Below, piece by piece: positions 27,647 to 33,710 of a stretch of DNA of 33,710 nucleotides (the first letter of the stretch is position 1; each line of letters opens with the position of its first letter). The notes under the pieces were generated by a model. That model did no database searches, was not told the origin of the DNA, and saw only the letters and a list, made by a program, of their open reading frames with translations. Position numbers and translations under genes: made by a program. Origin of the DNA: Myxococcales bacterium (GTDB lineage Bacteria > Myxococcota_A > Polyangia > Haliangiales > SHYZ01); contig SHYZ01000014.1 in the NCBI GenBank assembly GCA_009692535.1, positions 1 through 33,710 on the forward strand, read 5' to 3'.

Positions 27647-28957
27647 CTACCCGCCGGTCCCGGTGCCCTTGTGCGCCGACGACTCGCGCTCGTCGCTGCC
27701 CGCGCCGTCGAACGCGCCATGCGCCGCCGTGGTCGCGAACGCATAGCCGCTCTCGCCGTGCAGCACGCTGTCGAGCCCCTCGCGCTCCTCGTCGGCCGAC
27801 ACCCGCAGCCCGACGGTCGCGCCGAGCAGCCGCAGCAATCCAACCGTCACCACCGCCGCATACGCCCCCGCCGCGACGAGCGCGATCGCCTGCTTGCCGA
27901 CGAGCGCCGCATTGCCGGCGACCAGTCCGCCGCCGACGCCCGCCGGGGTCAGCGCTGCCTCTGCGAACACGCCGGTGAGCAGCGCGCCCACCGCGCCACC
28001 GACGCCGTGTACGCCGAACGCGTCGAGTGCGTCGTCGTAGCCCAGGCGCGCCTTGAGCATTACGCCGCCATAGCAAGCGAGCCCGGCACACGCGCCGATC
28101 ACGATCGCCGCCATCGGTCCAACGAACCCGGCAGCGGGCGTCACACCGACCAGCCCAGCGACGAGCCCCGACGCTGCGCCGAGCGCGGTGACCTTGCCGA
28201 CACGAAGCTGCTCGATGAGCCCCCACGCGAGCGCGCCCGCCGCAGCCGCGAGGTGCGTGGTCACAAACGCATGCGCCGCGAGTCCGCCCGAGGTCAGCGC
28301 GGAGCCGGCGTTGAAGCCGAACCAGCCGAACCAGAGCAGGCCCGCGCCGAGCAGCGTCATCGTCAGGTTGTGCGGCGCGTACCGCCGCCTCGGGTAGCCG
28401 ACCCGCGCGCCGAGCATGCGCGCGGCGACGAGCGCCGAGATGCCCGACGAGAGATGCACCACCGTCCCGCCGGCGAAGTCGAGCGCACCGAGCTTTGCGA
28501 GCCAACCGTCGGGGTGCCAGACCCAGTGCGCGAGCGGCGCATAGACCAGCGTCGACCAGCCGAGCGTGAACAGACAGAATGCTGAGAACTTTAGCCGCTC
28601 GGCATACGCGCCCGAGATCAGCGCGCAGGTGATGACCGCGAACATCCCCTGAAACGCCATGAAGAGCAGGTGCGGCACCGTCCGCCCCGCGCCGTCCATG
28701 CCGACCCCGTCGAGCCACGCGAAGTCGAGCCCGCCGACCAGCCCGCCGTGACTCGGCGCGAACGCGAGCGAGTAGCCGACCACCGCCCACTGGAGCGACA
28801 CCAGCGCGAGCGCGAAGAACGAGTGCATGAACGTGGAGAGCACGTTCTTCCCCTGCACCATACCGCCGTAGAAGAGCGCGAGACCGGGCGTCATGAGCAT
28901 GACGAGCGCGGTCGCGACCAGGAGCCAAGCGGTGTCACCGCTGTCGATGGCGGGCAT
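27647..28957 (-). CDS. amt: Ammonium transporter, Amt/MEP/Rh family
   Basis: A 436-residue membrane protein with about eleven helices that conducts ammonium. Key residues are visible: Phe106 and Phe213/Phe215 of the Phe gate region, Trp147, Asp160 and the twin histidines His168 (GTVVHLSSG) and His317 (FGVHGVGG), almost the same numbering as mature E. coli AmtB. The C-terminal SADEEREGLDSVLHGESGYA tail, which takes part in GlnK control, is present. No glnK is adjacent. An in-frame ATG at 28993 exists, but 28957 (MPAIDSGDTAWLL) fits the family. It is convergent with the MBL-fold gene and divergent from the giant repeat protein. Confidence 0.96.
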   Translation of the reverse strand: MPAIDSGDTAWLLVATALVMLMTPGLALFYGGMVQGKNVLSTFMHSFFALALVSLQWAVVGYSLAFAPSHGGLVGGLDFAWLDGVGMDGAGRTVPHLLFMAFQGMFAVITCALISGAYAERLKFSAFCLFTLGWSTLVYAPLAHWVWHPDGWLAKLGALDFAGGTVVHLSSGISALVAARMLGARVGYPRRRYAPHNLTMTLLGAGLLWFGWFGFNAGSALTSGGLAAHAFVTTHLAAAAGALAWGLIEQLRVGKVTALGAASGLVAGLVGVTPAAGFVGPMAAIVIGACAGLACYGGVMLKARLGYDDALDAFGVHGVGGAVGALLTGVFAEAALTPAGVGGGLVAGNAALVGKQAIALVAAGAYAAVVTVGLLRLLGATVGLRVSADEEREGLDSVLHGESGYAFATTAAHGAFDGAGSDERESSAHKGTGTGG

Positions 28958-29140
28958 TTTGAACAGCGTAGCGACCTCATGTTTCCGGCTCACGTCGGCT
29001 CGGAAAACTCTTCGCCCTCATCGCTGCCGATGCGATTTGCCTCGCAGCGCGTTGCCCCGCTTCGGTACTCTCCTCTCGCTAGGGCGTGGTGGGGACTAGG
29101 ATGTAGCGGGCCCGGGCAACTCACTTCTTTCAGGAGACTC

Positions 29141-32100
29141 ATGCGCCGATTCGTGTCGACTCGCTCCCTATTCGCGGCTCTCTCGCTCGCCACGGTCGCA
29201 GCGCTCGCGCTGTCCGCGGTGGAGCTCCGCACGCGCGCCCCCGCCGGTGATGTCGGTTCCGAGCCCGACGCGACTGCTGTTGTCGCGCCGCGGGCACCGC
29301 AAGCCGAGTCGAGTCGAGCGAATGCACGGCCAATCGCCCCCGCCGCCGAGTCGGCCCCCGCCGCCGGGTCGGCCCCCGCCGCCGAGTCGGCCCCCGCCGC
29401 TGAGTCGGCCCCGCAGCAGATGCTCGCCGACGCGCCCGTCGCGCTGCGCAACGCGTACATCGCCACGCGGCAGGCCGAGGGCGCCGACGACGCGCGCTTC
29501 CACGTCCGCCGCGACGGCGCCGCGCTCGTCGCCGCAAACGAGACACGCAACCTCACCGGCCGCTTCGACGCGCAGGGCGTCGCGCTCTCGAGCGAGGGCC
29601 TCGACGGCCGACTCGACGCAACGTCACTCCGCTGCGGCACGCTCGTCACGCCGATCGGTCCCGGCGTCCCCGTACTCGCCCCCGAGCCGAACCGCGTCGT
29701 CCTCGACCGCGGCGTCGGCGCCGGCTTCCGTCTGCGCGAGTGGTGGGTCAGCGGCCCGCTCGGCCTCGAGCAAGGCTTCGACGTCGGCTTCACGGCCGGC
29801 GCCCCCGCCTGCGACGGCACCCTCGCCCTCGCGCTCGCCACGCCCGGCTTCGCTCCAGTCCTCGACGGCGGCGCCGTGCGCCTCGCGAGCCTCGACGGCA
29901 CGCGCGCCTTTCGCTACGCCGATCTCGCAGCCGTCGACGCCACCGGCCGCCCACTCCCTGCGCACTTCGCCATCGCCGACGGCGGCGTGACCCTCGCCGT
30001 CGACGTCCACGGCGCGCGCTTCCCGATCGCGATCGACCCGCTCGTCTACGTCGAGCAGCTGCAGACCGTGTCGACGCGCAACGGCGATGGCGCAGCGACC
30101 GATCACTTCGGCTACGCCGTCGCGGTCTCCGGCAACACCGCGCTGATCGGCGCGCGCTTCGACTCTCTCGGCGCCACCGGGAGCCACGGCTCGGCCTACG
30201 TGTTCGTCCGCACCGGCTCGATTTGGACCTACCAGGCCAAGCTCATCGCCTCGGATGCCGCGATGACCGACCACTTCGGCACGGGCGTCGCGCTCGACGG
30301 CGACACCGCGCTGGTCGGCGCGCCGCACGACGACGTCGGCACCAACGTGAACCAGGGCTCCGCCTACGTCTTCCTCCGCGCCGGCACCGTCTGGACGCAG
30401 CAGGCCAAGCTCGTTGCGAGCGATGGCGGCGCGGATGACAACTTCGGCACCTCGGTGGCCGTCTCCGGCGACCGCGCGCTCGTCGGCGCTCACCTCGCCA
30501 ACCTCGGGGCCAACAACGATCAAGGCGCGGCCTACGCCTATCTCCGCGCCGGCACCACCTGGACCCAGGAGTCCAAGCTCGTCGGCACCGATCCTGCCGC
30601 GATCGACTACTTCGGCTACGCCGTCGCGCTCTCCGGCGACACCGCGCTCATCGGCGCCTACAACGACGACATCACCAGCAGCACGAACCAAGGCTCGGTC
30701 TTCGTCTACATCCGCGGTGGCAGCGGCTGGACCCTGCAGACCCAGCTGCTCGCGACCGATCGCAGCTTCGGGGACCACTTCGGCTTCTCCGTCGCGCTCT
30801 CCGGCGAGACCGCGCTCGTCGGCTGCCCCGACGACGACACCGGCAGCTCCACCAACCACGGCGCGGCGTACGTCTATGTCCGCAGCAGCACCACCTGGAC
30901 CCAGCAGGCCAAGCTCCTCGCGTCAGATAAAGCCACGGCCGACACGTTCGGCTTCTCGGTCGCGCTCTCCGGCGACACCGCGCTCATCGGCGCGCAGCAG
31001 GACGACACCACCCCGATTTCGACGCACGGCTCGGCCTACACGTTTACCCGCACCACTGGCGAGTGGACCCAGCAGGCCAAGCTCCTCGCGCCCGATCGCT
31101 TGTCGGATGATCAGGCCGGCTGGGCCGTGGCGCTCGCTGGCGACACCGCGCTGGTCGCCGCCTATCTTGACGACGTCGGACCGAACCCGGACCAAGGCTC
31201 GGTGACCGTGCACGTCCGCAGCGGCGGGATGTGGACCGTACAGGGCCAACTCAATTCGGGGGAGAGCGCGGCCGGCGACCTGTTCGCATCTGCCGTCGCG
31301 CTCGCCGGGGACACCGCGGTGATCGGCGCTCCGCTCGAGGAGGTCGGCGCGACGATCGACCAGGGCGCGGCGTACGTCTATGTCCGCAGCGGCGGGGCCT
31401 GGACGCAGCAGGCCAGGCTCACCTCGGCCGACGGCGCAGCGACGGATCAGTTCGGCGGCGCAGTCGCGCTCTCTGGTGACACCCTGCTGATCGGGGCCCG
31501 GCTCGATGACGCCAGCGTGGCCAACCAAGGCTCGGCGTATGTGTTCCTCCGCAGCGGCTCGACCTGGACGCAGGAGGCCAAGCTCGTTGCGAGCGATGGC
31601 GGCGCGGATGACAACTTCGGCACCGCCGTCGCGCTCGATGGAAACAGCGCGCTCATCGGCGCGCCGGACGACAACGGCCCGGCGACGGACCAGGGCTCGG
31701 CGTATGTGTTCCTCCGCAGCGGCTCGTCCTGGTTGGAGCAAGCCAAGCTCACCGCGACCGACGGTGCGACCAACGACCGCTTCGGGACCTCGGTGGCGCT
31801 CACCGGCGAGTCCGTGCTCATCGGCGCCCCGAGCGACGACATCGGCGGCAACACGAACCAAGGCTCGGCCTATGCCTTCGTCCGCAGCAGCTCGTCCTGG
31901 TCGGAGCAAGCCAAGCTCACCGCTGACGACGGCGCAGCCAACGACAGCTTCGGCCGCTCCGTCGCGCTCGCAGGAGAGACCGCGCTCATCGGCGCGCCCG
32001 ACGACAACGGCCCGGCGGTGGACCAAGGCTCGGCCTACGCCTTCATGCGCAGCGGCACGGCGTGGTCCCAACAGGCCAGGCTCACGGCGAGCGATGGCGC

Positions 32101-33710
32101 CGCAGACGCAGCCTTCGGAATGTCGGTCGCGCTCTCCGGCGAGTCCGCGCTCATCGGCGCCTACCTGCACGACGCCCCGCTGGCCAACAGCGGCTCAGCG
32201 TACTACTTCGTCCGCGGCGGCGTCACGTGGACCGAGCAGACCCGGCTCGGCGCGACCGATCGCGCGTCCGGCGACCAGTTCGGCATTGCCGTCGCGCTCT
32301 CGGGGCTCGATACGCTGGTCGGAGCAAACTTCCGCGACTGGGCGCCGCCCGACGTCAGCCTCAACGAGGGCGCCGCGTACTTCGGCCACATCGTGCTGAG
32401 CCTGCCCGGCACCGGCTGCGTGGCGGCCGGCGAGTGCACGAGCGGCTTCTGCTCCGACGGCGTCTGCTGCGACAGCGCGTGCGGTGACAGCGCGACCAAC
32501 GACTGCACCGCGTGTACCGCCGCGCTCACCGGTGACGTCGATGGCTTCTGCCTCGCGCTCTCCGCAGCGGTCGCTCCGACCATCGAGTGCCGCGCCGCCG
32601 CCGACGTGTGCGACGGTGCCGAGGTCTGCGCCGCCGGGCGAAGCTCCTGCCCCGGCGACCTCAAGCTGGAGGCCACGACGGTCTGCCGCCCCACGGCCGG
32701 CGACTGCGACGTCACCGAGACCTGCACGGGCGCCGACGACGCCTGTCCGTTCGATGACCTGCTCGCGGCCGCCAGTATCTGCCGCGCCGCCGCTGGCGAC
32801 TGCGACCTCGACGAGACCTGCTCCGGTGTCGACGCCGCCTGCCCGAGCGACACCAAGGCCAGCACGCTCTGCCGCGCTGCCGCCGGTGACTGCGATCTCG
32901 ACGAGACCTGCTCCGGCTTCGAGGACGACTGCCCAGCCGACACCAAGGCGAGCACGCGCTGCCGCGCTGCCGCCGGTGACTGCGATCTCGTCGAGACCTG
33001 CTCCGGCTTCGACGACGACTGCCCGGCCGACAGCAAGGCGACCACCGAGTGCCGCGCCGCGGCCGGCGACTGCGATCTCGTCGAGACCTGTTCGGGCGCC
33101 GACGACCTCTGCCCGACCGACGCCAAGTCCACGGCCGAGTGCCGCGCCGCCGCGGGTGGCTGCGACCTCTCGGAGAGCTGCGACGGCGCTGCCGACGCCT
33201 GCCCGACCGACCTGCTCGCTGACGCGACGACCGTGTGCCGCGCTGCGAGCTGCGACTTCGGCGTCGAGACCCACGCCGCAAGCTGTGCCGGCGACAACCT
33301 GCTCTGTCCCGACGCGGTCAGCGTGGGCTGCGACCTCTTCGCGTGCGGCGTCGGCGCCTGCGTCACCGGCTGCCTCGTCGACACCGAGTGCGCACTCGGC
33401 GCGTACTGCGTCGATGGCGCGTGCGCTGCGCAGTTCGTCGACGGCACGAGCTGTAGCGAGGATCGCCAGTGCCTCGCCGCGCACTGCGCCGACGGCTTCT
33501 GCTGCGACACGGCCTGCGTAGGCCAGTGTGAGGCGTGCGGCGAGCCCGGCAGCGAGGGCATCTGTTCTCCTGCGACCGGCGCGCCTCGTGGCGTGCGCGA
33601 GGCCTGCGCCAGCGACGGCGGCGTCTGCGGCGGCGCGTGCGACGGGGTAGACCCGGTAGCGTGCGTGTTCCCGGCCGACGAGACCGAGTGCCGCGCGCCG
33701 AGCTGTGCCG
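29141..33710 (+). CDS. Giant secreted FG-GAP / cysteine-rich repeat protein (3' end outside window)
   Basis: The frame is open from the ATG at 29141, with AGGAG at 29132-29136, to the window edge, giving at least 1523 residues. It has a signal peptide (~1-29), an A-P-A-A-E-S repeat linker (~66-89), a ~230-residue beta-rich domain, then from residue ~321 fourteen FG-GAP-type units of 55-56 residues (pattern D-x-F-G-x-x-V-A-L-S-G-D-T-A-L-I-G-A, then G-S-A-Y-V-F, then W-x-Q-x-A-K-L). A cysteine-rich half follows: CTSGFCSDGVCCDSACGDS, then five 30-residue disintegrin-like units, then further CADGFCCDTAC motifs. This is the layout of large myxobacterial surface proteins, many of which end in a MYXO-CTERM sorting tail; whether this one does cannot be seen. 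An adhesion or cell-contact role is inference. Confidence 0.9.
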   Translation, partial: MRRFVSTRSLFAALSLATVAALALSAVELRTRAPAGDVGSEPDATAVVAPRAPQAESSRANARPIAPAAESAPAAGSAPAAESAPAAESAPQQMLADAPVALRNAYIATRQAEGADDARFHVRRDGAALVAANETRNLTGRFDAQGVALSSEGLDGRLDATSLRCGTLVTPIGPGVPVLAPEPNRVVLDRGVGAGFRLREWWVSGPLGLEQGFDVGFTAGAPACDGTLALALATPGFAPVLDGGAVRLASLDGTRAFRYADLAAVDATGRPLPAHFAIADGGVTLAVDVHGARFPIAIDPLVYVEQLQTVSTRNGDGAATDHFGYAVAVSGNTALIGARFDSLGATGSHGSAYVFVRTGSIWTYQAKLIASDAAMTDHFGTGVALDGDTALVGAPHDDVGTNVNQGSAYVFLRAGTVWTQQAKLVASDGGADDNFGTSVAVSGDRALVGAHLANLGANNDQGAAYAYLRAGTTWTQESKLVGTDPAAIDYFGYAVALSGDTALIGAYNDDITSSTNQGSVFVYIRGGSGWTLQTQLLATDRSFGDHFGFSVALSGETALVGCPDDDTGSSTNHGAAYVYVRSSTTWTQQAKLLASDKATADTFGFSVALSGDTALIGAQQDDTTPISTHGSAYTFTRTTGEWTQQAKLLAPDRLSDDQAGWAVALAGDTALVAAYLDDVGPNPDQGSVTVHVRSGGMWTVQGQLNSGESAAGDLFASAVALAGDTAVIGAPLEEVGATIDQGAAYVYVRSGGAWTQQARLTSADGAATDQFGGAVALSGDTLLIGARLDDASVANQGSAYVFLRSGSTWTQEAKLVASDGGADDNFGTAVALDGNSALIGAPDDNGPATDQGSAYVFLRSGSSWLEQAKLTATDGATNDRFGTSVALTGESVLIGAPSDDIGGNTNQGSAYAFVRSSSSWSEQAKLTADDGAANDSFGRSVALAGETALIGAPDDNGPAVDQGSAYAFMRSGTAWSQQARLTASDGAADAAFGMSVALSGESALIGAYLHDAPLANSGSAYYFVRGGVTWTEQTRLGATDRASGDQFGIAVALSGLDTLVGANFRDWAPPDVSLNEGAAYFGHIVLSLPGTGCVAAGECTSGFCSDGVCCDSACGDSATNDCTACTAALTGDVDGFCLALSAAVAPTIECRAAADVCDGAEVCAAGRSSCPGDLKLEATTVCRPTAGDCDVTETCTGADDACPFDDLLAAASICRAAAGDCDLDETCSGVDAACPSDTKASTLCRAAAGDCDLDETCSGFEDDCPADTKASTRCRAAAGDCDLVETCSGFDDDCPADSKATTECRAAAGDCDLVETCSGADDLCPTDAKSTAECRAAAGGCDLSESCDGAADACPTDLLADATTVCRAASCDFGVETHAASCAGDNLLCPDAVSVGCDLFACGVGACVTGCLVDTECALGAYCVDGACAAQFVDGTSCSEDRQCLAAHCADGFCCDTACVGQCEACGEPGSEGICSPATGAPRGVREACASDGGVCGGACDGVDPVACVFPADETECRAPSCA
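29336..29407 (+). repeat. Four 18-base units encoding APAAES
   Basis: GCCCCCGCCGCCGAGTCG occurs four times head to tail, with single-base changes (GGG for GAG in unit 2, GCT for GCC in unit 4). It encodes a flexible Ala/Pro linker after the signal peptide. In-frame units mean copy-number change would not break the reading frame. Confidence 0.95.
30101..32400 (+). repeat. Fourteen tandem FG-GAP propeller units
   Basis: Units start at 30101, 30269, 30437 and so on, with a period of 168 bases (nine units) or 165 bases (four units). The fourteenth, from 32273, is incomplete at its end. Units differ at protein level, but some share long identical DNA, for example 49 bases at 30403-30451 and 31576-31624. 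Confidence 0.93.
32780..33229 (+). repeat. Five 90-base disintegrin-like cysteine repeats
   Basis: Five units with an exact 90-base period begin at 32780, 32870, 32960, 33050 and 33140. Each encodes C-R-A-A-A-G-x-C-D-L-x-E-[TS]-C-x-G-x-x-x-x-C-P-x-D. Two more divergent units precede them, near 32590 and 32687. The cysteine spacing resembles the adhesive loop of ADAM and snake-venom disintegrins (CR-x5-CD-x2-E-x-C-x-G-x4-CPxD). Confidence 0.9.

Noticed and set aside
29624-33561. Several 400-450 residue minus-strand frames opposite the giant repeat protein
   Set aside because: Their apparent repeats (V-G-x-A-D-E-R-G-V-A-x-E-R-D) are the reverse complement of the FG-GAP and cysteine repeats, while the plus frame has signal peptide, ribosome binding site and known repeats.
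32419-33710. Cysteine-rich tail considered as a haem c or ferredoxin region
   Set aside because: No CXXCH and no ferredoxin CxxCxxC pattern; the spacing fits disulfide-rich extracellular repeats.

Overview
The window is high-GC bacterial DNA in which almost every codon ends in G or C. It most likely comes from a Myxococcota (delta-proteobacterial) chromosome. The evidence is a large secreted protein with FG-GAP and cysteine-rich repeats of the myxobacterial type, a complete minor-pilin/PilY1 operon, several lipoproteins and secreted c-type cytochromes, and long multidomain genes. This assignment is inference from gene content; there is no rRNA or marker gene that fixes a genus. No rRNA, tRNA, CRISPR array, transposase or prophage gene was seen.

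Layout. 28-3052: a FAD monooxygenase faces a two-gene operon (SDR oxidoreductase, then a membrane cytochrome with two haem c motifs). 3190-4680: a lipoprotein whose C-terminal third looks like a type IV pilin. 4718-10983: a five-gene minus-strand type IV pilus priming operon (pilX, pilY1, pilV, pilW, fimT-like), the last four overlapping by 4 bases each, with a sigma-54-like promoter candidate in front. 11134-12891: nadA, a cold-shock protein gene with a poly-G promoter spacer and a structured leader, and infA. 12915-17327: a HelD-like helicase divergent from speA (arginine decarboxylase). 17338-21192: a membrane protein and an MFS exporter, divergent from pruA (P5C dehydrogenase). 21288-23609: a frameshifted histidine-kinase remnant, a zinc metallopeptidase and an RlmL-type rRNA methyltransferase. 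23619-27632: a secreted redox module made of a beta-helix lipoprotein, a MauG-like dihaem peroxidase, a second dihaem lipoprotein and a degenerate metallo-beta-lactamase-fold protein. 27647-28957: an ammonium transporter. 29141 to the window end: a giant secreted protein with fourteen FG-GAP blades and disintegrin-like cysteine repeats, cut off by the window edge.

How the genes fit together. The pilus operon would build the PilY1-tipped priming complex of a type IV pilus, and the neighbouring lipoprotein-pilin chimera may belong to the same surface apparatus. The 23.6-27.6 kb module pairs two families that I recall as habitual genomic neighbours of unknown function (TIGR03805 and TIGR03806), here with an extra peroxidase. 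It is the best candidate for an undescribed system. SpeA, PruA and Amt concern arginine, proline and nitrogen metabolism but lie in separate transcription units.
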